From Bacillota bacterium (GTDB lineage: Bacteria > Bacillota > UBA4882 > UBA8346): 64,000 bases of DNA. The notes beneath the pieces were generated by a model that searched no databases, was not told where the DNA came from, and saw only the letters and a program-made list of their open reading frames with translations. Shown one piece after another: positions 8,929 to 17,176 of this stretch; the first letter of the stretch is position 1; every line of letters begins with the position of its first letter. Location: positions 62,001-126,000 of the forward strand of contig JAEYPR010000032.1 of the NCBI GenBank assembly GCA_023410535.1, in the 5' to 3' direction. A program made the position numbers and the translations under genes.

Positions 8929-9004
8929 GGTCCCATCGTCTAGAGGCCTAGGACACCGCCCTTTCACGGCGGTGACAGGGGTTCGAATCCCCTTGGGACT
9001 ACCA
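8929..9004 (+). tRNA. tRNA-Glu (anticodon TTC), copy 3
   Basis: Third identical tRNA-Glu, CCA encoded at 9002-9004. Confidence 0.96.
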
Positions 9005-9020
9005 GCTTCGTTTTTTAAAA

Positions 9021-9046
9021 ACAAGGTTTTATGACCTTGTTTTTTT
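9021..9046 (+). terminator. Terminator of tRNA-Glu copy 3
   Basis: ACAAGGT (9021-9027) pairs with ACCTTGT (9034-9040), followed by seven T. Confidence 0.85.
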
Positions 9047-9235
9047 GCGTGTTTGACCCGGTTAAATTGGATGGGCGAAAGGTTTACTGTTTTTGCGATT
9101 CTTAAATGAAATCAATGCCATGGTTTAAAAAATATGGCGGAAACGAAGAATTTCAAGACTTATTCGGCGTTGATTGACGAAGAATAATCGTAATGATACA
9201 ATTTAAATGAATTTATACTGGGGGTAATTTGCTTC

Positions 9236-10105
9236 ATGTGGATAGCCGACGGTTGGCAGGACTATGAATTGCTCGATGCGGGTTTGGGCGAACGGTTGGA
9301 ACGTTGGGGAAAATATATTTTGCGCCGGCCCGATCCCCATGTCATTTGGCCAATTGTGAATAATCATCCCGCCTGGCATAAGCCGCATGGATTTTACCAT
9401 CGCAGTAGCAATGGCGGCGGTGAGTGGGAATTTCGGGAACGGTTGCCGGAGCGCTGGGTGATGCGCTATCGTGATCTCGCGTTTAACGTCCGGCCGATGG
9501 GTTTTAAGCACACTGGACTTTTCCCGGAACAAGCCGCAAACTGGGAATGGTTCATGCCGAAGATTGCTGCGGCCGCCAAACCGGTGAAAGTGTTAAATCT
9601 GTTCGCTTATACCGGCGGCGCGACGGTTGCGGCGGCGGCAGCCGGCGCGGAAGTCTGTCACGTCGATGCGGCCAAAGGCATGGTGACCTTGGGTAAGGAA
9701 AACCTGACTCTGTCGGGTTTAGGCGAACGTCCGGTACGGTTTATTGTCGATGATGTGCTCAAGTTTGTCCGTCGCGAACAGCGCCGGGAACATTTTTACG
9801 ATGGAATTATCATGGATCCGCCTTCATTTGGGCGGGGGCCTGGCGGTGAAGTGTGGAAATTGGAAGACGCCTTGTATGAGTTGGTCGAGGCTTGCGCCCA
9901 AGTGCTGACCCCGCAACCGCTTTTCTTTTTATTGAATAGTTATACCAATGGAATCACTCCGGCAGTGTTGGAAACGATGTTAGCCATGCATTTAAAGGCG
10001 AAGTTTCGGGGGACTGTCACCGCGGGAGAAGTGGGATTGGCCATAACCGACTCCGGGTTGGCGTTGCCTTGCGGAAACTGTGCCCGGTGGGAGCGCGCCG
10101 AATGA
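9236..10105 (+). CDS. Class I SAM-dependent RNA methyltransferase, RlmI/RlmK-like
   Basis: Cytoplasmic methyltransferase (289 aa) of the family that modifies 23S rRNA cytosines or guanines. Motif I NLFAYTGG (about 121-128), the acidic HVDAAKG that binds SAM ribose, and catalytic DPPSFGRG (about 196) are intact. The N-terminal 100 residues are a family-specific substrate domain; no PUA domain is present. The stop codon overlaps the next start (ATGA), so it is translationally coupled to a pseudouridine synthase, making an RNA modification operon. The exact target base is unknown. Confidence 0.82.
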   Translation: MWIADGWQDYELLDAGLGERLERWGKYILRRPDPHVIWPIVNNHPAWHKPHGFYHRSSNGGGEWEFRERLPERWVMRYRDLAFNVRPMGFKHTGLFPEQAANWEWFMPKIAAAAKPVKVLNLFAYTGGATVAAAAAGAEVCHVDAAKGMVTLGKENLTLSGLGERPVRFIVDDVLKFVRREQRREHFYDGIIMDPPSFGRGPGGEVWKLEDALYELVEACAQVLTPQPLFFLLNSYTNGITPAVLETMLAMHLKAKFRGTVTAGEVGLAITDSGLALPCGNCARWERAE

Positions 10106-10839
10106 ACCCCCCGGGTCCGGAGATCGTGTTTGAGGACAACCACTTGCTGGTTGCGGTGAAACCGGTCAATGTGCCAACCCAAGCGGATGAATCGGGCGAT
10201 CGGGATTTTCTGTCCTGGTTGAAGGAAGACTTAAAAATTCGCCATCATAAGCCGGGCAATGTTTTTCTGGGGTTGGTTCATCGTCTCGACCGCCCGGTCG
10301 GCGGGATTATGGTTTTTGCGAAAACCTCCAAGGCGGCTGGCCGGTTGTCGGAACAAGTACGCGACCGTCAATTCCATAAAACCTACTTGGCGGTGGTTTA
10401 CGGCCCGCTCTCCGAACCCGCGGGCCGATTACGGCATTATCTTTTCAAAGATCAACAGCTTAATCGGGTGGCGGTTGTCCCGGCTGCCAAACCGGGCGCC
10501 AAAGAAGCTATCCTCGACTATCAGACGGTCGCAACGGTTGCGGGAATGACTTTGGTCAAAGTCAACCTATTGACAGGCCGCTCGCATCAGATTCGGGTGC
10601 AATTCGCCGCCATCGGTCACCCATTGTACGGTGATCAGAAATACGGAGCGGACCGCAATCAGCCCGGTCAACAGATCGCCTTATGGTCAGCCGGTCTGGC
10701 GTTTGCCCATCCCGTAACCAAACAAGGTTTGACATTTCAATCCCTTCCGCCACGGCAATTTCCGTGGGTTACATACGACATGGGAGTAGTAACATTAGGA
10801 GAGGTGATTTATAATGGCTCAGGAACCGAAACGATTTGA
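10102..10839 (+). CDS. RluA-family pseudouridine synthase
   Basis: Converts uridine to pseudouridine in rRNA or tRNA (245 aa). The catalytic Asp lies in HRLDRPVGG, and the family motifs LLTGRSHQIRVQ and HPLYGDQKYG are present. There is no N-terminal S4 domain, so it is a short RluA/TruC-like form. ATG 10102 overlaps the upstream methyltransferase stop by 4 bp (ATGA); an open frame extends back to 10069 without a ribosome binding site. The downstream gene starts inside its 3' end. Confidence 0.9.
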   Translation: MNPPGPEIVFEDNHLLVAVKPVNVPTQADESGDRDFLSWLKEDLKIRHHKPGNVFLGLVHRLDRPVGGIMVFAKTSKAAGRLSEQVRDRQFHKTYLAVVYGPLSEPAGRLRHYLFKDQQLNRVAVVPAAKPGAKEAILDYQTVATVAGMTLVKVNLLTGRSHQIRVQFAAIGHPLYGDQKYGADRNQPGQQIALWSAGLAFAHPVTKQGLTFQSLPPRQFPWVTYDMGVVTLGEVIYNGSGTETI

Positions 10840-11197
10840 GCGACGGGGCCCTGATTTTTGGTGCAAGATGATTCGCTGGATGGAGGTTGTCGCTTGGGCG
10901 GCTGTGTTGACTGTCGCCGGGCTCATCTGGATGGCCAAACCGCGCAATGTGACCTTTTTCGATCGGTTGTTGGGAGTGGATGTCCCTCAAAATTGGGACC
11001 AGATCTTGCTCCGTTGGGCACTCTTTTTTTGTGTCGTTCTTTTTGCCACGTGCGCTTTTGGCTTGTTCGTAAATTCGCAGCGTCACGACCGTAAGGAGGA
11101 TCATTACAGCATCACCTTGGTCCTGTTGGGGATGTTGGCGGTCATGGCGTTGGTTGCTTTTAGCACAAGTATGTTGCAATCCGTCGCCCCAAAATAA
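10814..11197 (+). CDS. Small three-helix membrane protein
   Basis: Unrecognised 127-aa integral membrane protein with hydrophobic segments at about 25-41, 64-86 and 102-119. The start has a good GGAGAGGTGA ribosome binding site and overlaps the upstream pseudouridine synthase by 26 bp in another frame. Overlap and spacing make it the third gene of the RNA modification operon. No function can be assigned. Confidence 0.7.
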   Translation: MAQEPKRFERRGPDFWCKMIRWMEVVAWAAVLTVAGLIWMAKPRNVTFFDRLLGVDVPQNWDQILLRWALFFCVVLFATCAFGLFVNSQRHDRKEDHYSITLVLLGMLAVMALVAFSTSMLQSVAPK

Positions 11198-11245
11198 CAA
11201 AGCATTCTCCCATTTAACAGTATAAAAATACCAGCAGATATGGGC

Positions 11246-11274
11246 TTGACTTCCGGTTTCCCAGATGTTATAAT
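11246..11274 (+). promoter_or_regulatory. Promoter of tRNA-Val-Asp-Phe operon
   Basis: TTGACT (11246-11251) and TATAAT (11269-11274), spacer 17 bp. Confidence 0.8.
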
Positions 11275-11294
11275 CATTCATGCGTCGTGATTCC

Positions 11295-11371
11295 GGTCGC
11301 GTAGCTCAGTCGGTTAGAGCGCTGCGTTCACATCGCAGAGGCCACTGGTTCGAGTCCAGTCGCGACCACCA
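11295..11371 (+). tRNA. tRNA-Val (anticodon CAC)
   Basis: Acceptor GGTCGCG/CGCGACC, anticodon loop TTCACAT, encoded CCA. CAC reads GTG only. Confidence 0.95.
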
Positions 11372-11379
11372 TTTTATGC

Positions 11380-11456
11380 GGAGCCGTGGTGTAGTCGGCT
11401 AACATGCCAGCCTGTCACGTTGGAGACCGCGGGTTCGAGTCCCGTCGGCTCCGCCA
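11380..11456 (+). tRNA. tRNA-Asp (anticodon GTC)
   Basis: Acceptor GGAGCCG/CGGCTCC, anticodon loop CTGTCAC, encoded CCA. Confidence 0.95.
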
Positions 11457-11473
11457 TTATTTATTTAGCAAGT

Positions 11474-11549
<76 letters not shown>

Positions 11550-11602
11550 CTTTTATAATTATTTCGCAATGGATTGTTGCAACCTATTGACCGAATATTA
11601 AA

Positions 11603-11629
11603 CCAACGGCCTAACGACCGTTGGTTTTT
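11603..11629 (+). terminator. Terminator of tRNA-Val-Asp-Phe operon
   Basis: CCAACGG (11603-11609) pairs with CCGTTGG (11618-11624), then five T. Confidence 0.85.
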
Positions 11630-11665
11630 CATTTAACGGCTGAAAATGAAAACGGGGGTCATGAC

Positions 11666-12364
11666 ATGAAAATATTGGTCTGCAAACATCACCCGCAAGA
11701 AGGGCTTGGCTTGTATGAGACAATTTTCGCCGCAGCGGGGATTGGGGTCGAATATCAAGAATTGCGTCAAGACGACCGGCCCCGGGTTTTGACGGACTAT
11801 CACGGTTTAATCATTATGGGCGGGGCGATGAACGCCTGTCAGGAACAAGAGTATCCGTTCCTGCGCACCGATTTGCATTACATTGAGACGGCGCTTCGGT
11901 CGCAACTACCGGTGCTCGGAATCTGCTTGGGCGCTCAACTGAGCGCGCGGGTATTGGGAGCGACGATTCGGAAAAATCCGCAAAAGGAGTTGGGATGGTA
12001 CCGATTGGAGCGGCTGGCGGAGAGTCCGTTGCTGGACGGTTTTCCGGCAAGTTTTCCGATGTTTCAGTGGCATGAAGACACCTTCGCGATACCCGCCGGC
12101 GCCCGGCGTTTGGTCCAATCGGCCGGTTGCCCCAATCAAGCGTTCCAATGGGGCGACCGCCTGTTTGGGGTTCAGTTTCATCCCGAGGTCACCGCGGCGG
12201 TTTTGGACGAATGGCTGGCTGATGCGGCGACCATCACCGACTGGGGTTTTGATCCCGAAACGCTTAAAAAAGATACCGCGCAACATTTGGCGGCCGGATT
12301 GCGCTGCAGCCGGATGTTGGGGGAAAACTTTATCAAAGTTCTAAAACAATATCATGGGACCTGA
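11666..12364 (+). CDS. Class I glutamine amidotransferase
   Basis: Cytosolic GATase1 domain protein (232 aa), GuaA/YfeJ-like. The nucleophile Cys lies in GICLGAQ, His-Glu in QFHPE, and the oxyanion loop is MGGAMN. No synthetase domain is fused, so it probably serves an unknown amination reaction or hydrolyses a gamma-glutamyl compound. ATG 11666 is preceded by GGGGG at 7 nt; the frame is open back to 11621 but that part overlaps a terminator. Confidence 0.85.
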   Translation: MKILVCKHHPQEGLGLYETIFAAAGIGVEYQELRQDDRPRVLTDYHGLIIMGGAMNACQEQEYPFLRTDLHYIETALRSQLPVLGICLGAQLSARVLGATIRKNPQKELGWYRLERLAESPLLDGFPASFPMFQWHEDTFAIPAGARRLVQSAGCPNQAFQWGDRLFGVQFHPEVTAAVLDEWLADAATITDWGFDPETLKKDTAQHLAAGLRCSRMLGENFIKVLKQYHGT

Positions 12365-12446
12365 CGGTATTCCTTAAAAAAATCATCAATAATTTAACAG
12401 AGTCACAGTATATTTATAGAGGAATATTCGTTTTAGTGGCGAAATA

Positions 12447-12464
12447 TACGAATAAATATTCATA
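12447..12464. promoter_or_regulatory. Putative ARG box (ArgR/AhrC operator)
   Basis: The 18-bp palindrome TACGAATAAATATTCATA matches the ARG box pattern (TGAAT-W4-ATTCA) and sits 16 bp before the start of an ArgA-type acetyltransferase. A second GAATATTC half-like site is at about 12422-12429. Confidence 0.6.
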
Positions 12465-12480
12465 AGTAGCGAGGTTTGTT

Positions 12481-12948
12481 ATGATCCAATACCGGAAAGC
12501 GAAAATGTCGGATGTGGAAGCATTACACAGTCTGATTAACGCGTTTGCTGAAAAGGGTGTGATGCTGCCCCGTTCGCGAAATACATTATACGAATCGTTA
12601 CGCGAGTTCACGTTGATTGAGGACGACGGCCAACTGATCGGTTGTGGCGCGTTACATATCATCTGGGAGGACTTGGCCGAAGTGCGCGCGTTAGCGATTC
12701 GCGAAGGGTACCAAAATCAGGGGTTGGGGCAACGGCTGATTGCCGAACTGATCAAAGAAGCATTGGAGCTCGATATTCACCAGGTTTTCGCCCTGACCTA
12801 TCAAGTGCAGTTCTTCCTGAAGTGTGGCTTTGCCGAAGTGGTGAAAGAAGAAATGCCGCACAAAGTTTGGAAAGAATGTATCAACTGTCCCAAATTTCCC
12901 AATTGCGACGAGGTTGCGGTCATTAAGAAACTCGATTCGGCGTCATAA
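12481..12948 (+). CDS. argA: ArgA-type N-acetyltransferase (short N-acetylglutamate synthase)
   Basis: GNAT protein (155 aa) resembling the short amino-acid N-acetyltransferases (COG1246) that make N-acetylglutamate for arginine synthesis. The acetyl-CoA loop is REGYQNQGLGQRL (about 76-88). The C-terminal signature KVWKECINCPKFPNCDE is typical of this group. A putative ARG box immediately upstream supports an arginine role. ATG 12481 has GAGG 9 nt upstream (12471-12474). A generic GNAT acting on another amine is less likely. Confidence 0.82.
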   Translation: MIQYRKAKMSDVEALHSLINAFAEKGVMLPRSRNTLYESLREFTLIEDDGQLIGCGALHIIWEDLAEVRALAIREGYQNQGLGQRLIAELIKEALELDIHQVFALTYQVQFFLKCGFAEVVKEEMPHKVWKECINCPKFPNCDEVAVIKKLDSAS

Positions 12949-12979
12949 GCAATGCAATTAGCCAAAGGGTATATACGTT

Positions 12980-13007
12980 AACCGTCCTGGAACAGGGGCG
13001 GTTTTTT
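12980..13007 (+). terminator. Terminator after argA-like gene
   Basis: AACCGTCCTG pairs imperfectly with CAGGGGCGGTT around a GAA loop, followed by six T. Confidence 0.65.
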
Positions 13008-13228
13008 CTTGACATCCCGCTCCTTACTTTCTTTGACTTTTACAAAAACTGTTCGGAAATTGTGCGAAAAATGGAGAAATTGTTGGAGAAACAGCGATAA
13101 ATAGGTTTCATCGGCATAATCCGCCGGAAACTTTTTTGAATCAAGCATTAGCGGATTTTGCGTTATAAATCTTTTGGATTACAATAAAGTCAGAAAAGGT
13201 CAGATAAAGTCAAATGGAGGTGTCGCGA

Positions 13229-13642
13229 ATGTTTGATTTAGTACCTTTCCGATTCAATGACTGGGAACGCAAATTCTTCCCGGAGTTCTTTGGCGAGGAG
13301 GTGTTTCGTAGCGGTCTTGCATCATTCAAGACCGATATCTCCGATACGGGTTCGGCATATCTGCTTGAAGCGGAATTGCCGGGATTCAGTAAAGAAGATA
13401 TCGCGGTCGAAGTGAATGACGATCGTTTAACCATTAGCGCCAAACGGGATGAAGGACGGGAAGAGACCCAAACGAATTACTTGCGGAAAGAACGGCGCAT
13501 CGCTCAAGTCAGCAGGAGCTTTATCCTGAATGGTGTCAACCGGGAGGCGATCGACGCTGAGTTTAAAGACGGAATTTTGAAGTTGACCCTGCCCAAAGCG
13601 GCGGAGGAGAAGATTCCGGTTCGCAAGATCGATATTCACTAA
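13229..13642 (+). CDS. Hsp20/alpha-crystallin small heat shock protein
   Basis: ATP-independent holdase chaperone (137 aa). The alpha-crystallin domain spans about residues 33-130, with AELPGFSKEDIAVEV, the FILNGVNREAIDAEFKDGILKLTLPK beta-8/9 motif and a C-terminal IPVRKI (I-x-I/V oligomerisation tail). ATG 13229 has GGAGGTG 7 nt upstream; the ATG at 13214 would overlap that site. No CIRCE element is visible upstream. Confidence 0.92.
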   Translation: MFDLVPFRFNDWERKFFPEFFGEEVFRSGLASFKTDISDTGSAYLLEAELPGFSKEDIAVEVNDDRLTISAKRDEGREETQTNYLRKERRIAQVSRSFILNGVNREAIDAEFKDGILKLTLPKAAEEKIPVRKIDIH

Positions 13643-13654
13643 CAGATCAACTAT

Positions 13655-13686
13655 AAAAACGCCGTAGCGTATGATGCGGCGTTTTT
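13655..13686. terminator. Bidirectional terminator
   Basis: AAAAACGCCG (13655-13664) pairs with CGGCGTTTTT (13677-13686), flanked by A and T on both sides. It can serve Hsp20 (+) and the small Cys protein (-). Confidence 0.8.
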
Positions 13687-13707
13687 ATGGTCGGGGAAAT
13701 TCCGTAT

Positions 13708-13914
13708 TTATTTCGGAGGGTCCGGCCGTCCGATCAGGTTGGGACGGGTTTTCGGTTGAAAATAGGAACAAGGCTGCCGCGAGGATTCAAAGACAAAGGC
13801 CGAGGGCAGTCTTTTCGATTTGAAGCCATACGCCTTGCAACCGTTGGGAAACGACTTGTCCCAGGTGATGTAGAAATGTTGGCAATGATAACAATTGATC
13901 CGAGTTGTTTCCAT
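13708..13914 (-). CDS. Small four-Cys, probably zinc-binding protein
   Basis: Conserved-looking 68-aa protein with CYHC, NGCKAYGFKSK and QPCSYF, four cysteines that could bind one Zn. I recall similar small proteins in Clostridia and delta-proteobacteria, of unknown function. ATG 13914 has GGAG 5 nt upstream, and that site overlaps the histidine kinase stop (GTG 13920 is possible but less well placed). It is the third gene of the response regulator-kinase operon. Confidence 0.7.
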   Translation of the reverse strand: METTRINCYHCQHFYITWDKSFPNGCKAYGFKSKRLPSAFVFESSRQPCSYFQPKTRPNLIGRPDPPK

Positions 13915-13922
13915 GGACACTC

Positions 13923-15254
13923 CTATGCGAGGGGTAATGTCACCGTAAAGGTGCTGCCCTGGCCGGGGACGCTGGCGGCGGTCACGGTACCGCCCAGCCC
14001 CTCGGTTAATTCTTTGACGATGGTCAAACCTAGCCCGAAACCGCCGCTTTCGCGATTGCGGGAAGGGTCGCTGCGATAAAACCGTTCAAAGATGTAGGGC
14101 AGGTCTTTAGCCGAGATGCCGATTCCTTCGTCCCGGACCTGAATCTGCACGGCGGTTGGGGTCGTCTCGATCTCAATCCGGACCGTTTTACCCGGCGGCG
14201 TATATTTATGAGCGTTAGAGATCAGATTATCCATAATTTTGGTCAGGGCGTTCCGGTCAGTTTCGATGGTCACCGGATTGGCGGCCACTAACGTGAGTTG
14301 TTGATTTTTCTCTTGAAAAACCGGTGTAAGCCGTTGCGCCATTCCCGCCAAAAAGTCCCGCAGCTCCAACGTCTCGGGATGGAAATGACGGATCGCCAGA
14401 TCGGCTTGGGCGATTTCCTGAAGATCGGTAATCAGTCCGGTCAGCCGCTTGACTTCATCGAGTAATGACTCCAGGTTTTCCGGGGAGGCCGGGATGACCT
14501 GATCGATCATGCCCTCAAGGTAACTGCGGATGGTGGCCAAGGGCGTCCGCAGGTCGTGGGCCACATCGGCGGTCATCTGTTTGCGGAGCGTGTCGGCTTC
14601 TTTCAGCCGGGACGCCAAATTGTTGAGACTGGCGCCCAGCTCGCCCAGTTCGTCCTGGGGCAAGGTATTAATTCTGCTGTCCAAATGGCCGTCGGTCATG
14701 GCGCGGGCGGTCCGGTTCATCTCCAGAATGGGGGCGGAGAGCCGTTGCGCAAATACTAGCGCCACGCCAAACGCCAGCACCGCGGTGAATAACAGGGTGA
14801 TCAGGATCGAACGGTTGATGGTGTTCCGGAATAGTTGGTCTTGTTGGCTGAGCAGATTTTCAAAGACCGTCCGGCCAAAAAAGGCAGTGCCGACCGTCAC
14901 GCCGTTGACCACGATCGGGCGTTGCATCAATGGGCTGGAATTAGGCATCATCATCTCCCGCCGGTTGCTTAAAACCACATTACCTTGGTTATCGGTAACG
15001 AAACGCAAACCGCCGGCCATAATGCCCCGGCTGACTTCCATCCGGGGCGGGAGATTGCCCCAACCGTTGAAGTCGACGTAAATATCGGCCAACGCCTGGA
15101 CGATCTGGTCCTGGCGCGCTTGTTCGCCGTGACGGAGGTAGAATTGGAATTGGCGGTTCAACGAGTAGTGAATCGTCAACCCCGAGAGTAAAATACCGCC
15201 CAGCGCCACCGCCACGATGATCAGCGTAATCTTCTTACGTATCGGCGCCCGCAT
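13923..15254 (-). CDS. Membrane sensor histidine kinase
   Basis: OmpR-partner kinase (443 aa). TM1 is at about 9-28, followed by an extracytoplasmic sensor of about 120 residues, TM2 near 150-170, then HAMP, HisKA with phospho-His in DVAHDLRTPLA, and HATPase with N box NLISNAHKYTP, DEGIGI (G1) and GFGLGLTIV (G2). ATG 15254 has GGAGG at 8 nt and overlaps the response regulator stop by 20 bp. With the divergent CpxP-like gene it resembles a Cpx-type envelope stress system. Confidence 0.93.
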   Translation of the reverse strand: MRAPIRKKITLIIVAVALGGILLSGLTIHYSLNRQFQFYLRHGEQARQDQIVQALADIYVDFNGWGNLPPRMEVSRGIMAGGLRFVTDNQGNVVLSNRREMMMPNSSPLMQRPIVVNGVTVGTAFFGRTVFENLLSQQDQLFRNTINRSILITLLFTAVLAFGVALVFAQRLSAPILEMNRTARAMTDGHLDSRINTLPQDELGELGASLNNLASRLKEADTLRKQMTADVAHDLRTPLATIRSYLEGMIDQVIPASPENLESLLDEVKRLTGLITDLQEIAQADLAIRHFHPETLELRDFLAGMAQRLTPVFQEKNQQLTLVAANPVTIETDRNALTKIMDNLISNAHKYTPPGKTVRIEIETTPTAVQIQVRDEGIGISAKDLPYIFERFYRSDPSRNRESGGFGLGLTIVKELTEGLGGTVTAASVPGQGSTFTVTLPLA

Positions 15255-15945
15255 CGCGGATTCCTCCAAATTTATAGCCAACGCCAAAAACAGTCTGAAC
15301 GAAGCTGGGCTCGTTCGGATTGGGTTCTACCTTTTGGCGGAGGTTTTTGATATGGCTGTCAACGGTCCGGTCATAACCTTCAAACGAGAAACCTTGCGCA
15401 TGTTCCAGCAGTTGCGCCCGGGTGTAAACTCGCCCCGGGGTCTGGGCCAGTAATAACAACATCTTAAATTCGGTGGGAGTTAGATTGATGCCCTGCCGGT
15501 CCCGAAAGACCTCATGTTTTTCCGGGTCGATGACCAGTTGACCGTCGTTAAATGATAAAAAGACCGGTCCCGGCGCTGACGCGGGTTTATAACGGCGCAA
15601 CTGGGCTAAGACCCGGGCGACCAATTCCCGGGGGCTGAATGGTTTGATCAAATAATCATCGGCTCCGATATTAAGACCGAAGATCCGCTCATCTTCGGAA
15701 CTTTTGGCGGAGAGGATGATCACCGGGATATCCGAGGACTGGCGGACCCGGGCCAGGATCTCTTCGCCGGGGAGACCGGGCAGCATCAGATCCAGCACCA
15801 GCAGGTCGGGTTTAGCCTCTTTAATGATCTCCAACGCTTTACTGCCGTCGCTGGCGGTAACCACGTCAAAACCTTCTTTTTCAAGATAAGCCCGGATAAT
15901 TTGTAAAATCTTCAATTCATCTTCGACAACGACGATCCGTGCCAT
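15235..15945 (-). CDS. OmpR/PhoB-family response regulator
   Basis: Two-domain regulator (236 aa). The receiver domain has phospho-Asp in LLVLDLMLPG, the acidic pair ED (residues 9-10) and Lys in DYLIKPF. The C-terminal winged helix (about 135-230) has RTVDSHIKNLRQKVE. ATG 15945 is favoured by GGAGTGA 6 nt upstream. First gene of the operon with the kinase and the small Cys protein; likely controls its own operon and the divergent Spy/CpxP-like gene. Confidence 0.95.
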   Translation of the reverse strand: MARIVVVEDELKILQIIRAYLEKEGFDVVTASDGSKALEIIKEAKPDLLVLDLMLPGLPGEEILARVRQSSDIPVIILSAKSSEDERIFGLNIGADDYLIKPFSPRELVARVLAQLRRYKPASAPGPVFLSFNDGQLVIDPEKHEVFRDRQGINLTPTEFKMLLLLAQTPGRVYTRAQLLEHAQGFSFEGYDRTVDSHIKNLRQKVEPNPNEPSFVQTVFGVGYKFGGIRDAGADT

Positions 15946-16221
15946 CAAATATCACTCCGGTTTCTCCATCGATTTCGAAACTGGGTCTTTAAATAAATTA
16001 AAACGATATCTTATTCTGCCCGAACCGCGATCTCGGGCGGGGGTGTTTGCTACAGTATTTCGGTGTTGTCAATGGGAATCCTTTCTTCCATCTCCTGAAG
16101 AAAGCAAAATCCACAAAATCTCCATAAGTTCTTCATGAACCGTGCATACTTTTTGCCTATAGTTAGGCTATGGAAATTGACCGCAAGGTTCAATCAAAAA
16201 AACAAGAGGAGTTGGTTACGA

Positions 16222-16719
16222 ATGAAAAAAATGCTTCTGATTTTGCTGGTCCTGGCGTTGACGATCGGGACGGTTTCATTTACGGCGTTGGGCGCCGCCC
16301 CGAAAGCGGGAGATAATTCCGGCGGTCCGGGATTTGGTCCGGGAATGGGCCGGGGTTTTGCCAAAGAGTTGAAATTAACCGCGGATCAAGAACAAAAATT
16401 GCTGGAGATCCGGCAGGAGTTTCAAAAAGACACTCAAAACATCCGTTTCGACATGCAGAAGAAACAGCTGGAACTGCGCCAACTGTGGAGCCAAAATCCG
16501 TTGAGCCAAACGGCGATTGAGAACAAACAGAAAGAAGTCACCGGCTTACGGGTTCAACTGGTCACCAAACAACGGGCGATGATGGAAAAGCTGAAAGCGG
16601 TCTTAACTCCCGAACAACTTAAAAAAATTGAGGATTTCCGCGCTAAAGCCCAACAACGGATGGGCAAAGGCGGCAAACAACGTCGGGGCGGTTGCGGCGG
16701 TAATGATGTTCGGGCCTGA
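16222..16719 (+). CDS. Exported Spy/CpxP-like protein
   Basis: Secreted helical protein (165 aa) with signal peptide residues 1-24 (cleavage after LGA) and two LTxxQ-type motifs (LTADQEQKL and LTPEQLKKI), the mark of the Spy/CpxP family of periplasmic chaperones and metal-stress sensors. A Gly/Pro/Met-rich stretch follows the signal and the C-terminus is Lys/Arg/Gly-rich with one Cys. ATG 16222 has AAGAGGAG upstream. It is divergent from the response regulator, so feedback as in CpxP-CpxA is a reasonable inference. Confidence 0.8.
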   Translation: MKKMLLILLVLALTIGTVSFTALGAAPKAGDNSGGPGFGPGMGRGFAKELKLTADQEQKLLEIRQEFQKDTQNIRFDMQKKQLELRQLWSQNPLSQTAIENKQKEVTGLRVQLVTKQRAMMEKLKAVLTPEQLKKIEDFRAKAQQRMGKGGKQRRGGCGGNDVRA

Positions 16720-16730
16720 TCATTCGGCAT

Positions 16731-16764
16731 AAAAAAACCGGGGCAAAATTGCCCCGGTTTTTTT
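16731..16764. terminator. Strong terminator
   Basis: AAAAAAACCGGGGC (16731-16744) pairs with GCCCCGGTTTTTTT (16751-16764) around a six-base loop. Confidence 0.9.
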
Positions 16765-16901
16765 ATGCTCATAAATCGGCGAAACAACGGTGAAGACTAT
16801 GGAGGATGAACCATGGCGCGGACGACGAACAATCGACGATGGGCAATGGGCAATGAGCGATGGGTGACGACGACCGCGCGTGCGATGAGGATGGTGGCAA
16901 A

Positions 16902-17171
16902 GTGTTATTATATACGGTTTTACGTTATGCCGGACTGGCCGGCGTGTTCTTGTTTGGAGTGAGCTTTTTGCTTGGTCACGGTTTTCAAGGCTTGAGCGGC
17001 GCTTTGGCCAGGATCGTTTGTTAAGGCAGCATCATTGGTTGGGGATTATCGCTTGCGTTTTGGCAGGGGGTATCTGTTGTTGCTGAGCCACGGCCCCAAA
17101 TCATGATCAGCGGTTTGCGTCGGATGAATGTGCCCAAGCAACGGATTCACTTTGAAAAGTTTACATTTTGA
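16902..17171 (+). pseudogene. Remnant of ferric-reductase/FNR-type oxidoreductase
   Basis: Three short frames read like the two ends of one membrane flavin reductase. From GTG 16902 a hydrophobic segment reads YAGLAGVFLFGVSFLLG and ends at a TAA near 17024. In another frame the sequence reads RLLRQHHWLGIIACVLAGG, like a ferric-reductase helix. After a further shift comes LSHGPKS then MISGLRRMNVPKQRIHFEKF, resembling the CGPKPM and GVPxERIHFE-F ending of FNR-type NAD(P) domains. The middle (FAD/NAD domains) is missing. It converges on the cytochrome b5 gene, a plausible former partner. Family call is from memory. Confidence 0.5.
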
Positions 17172-17176
17172 AAGGA

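Noticed and set aside
8780..9034. 84-codon plus-strand frame
   Set aside because: It reads through the promoter and tRNA-Glu copy 3.
14530..15081. 183-codon plus frame
   Set aside because: Antisense to the histidine kinase; codon pattern is that of a shadow.
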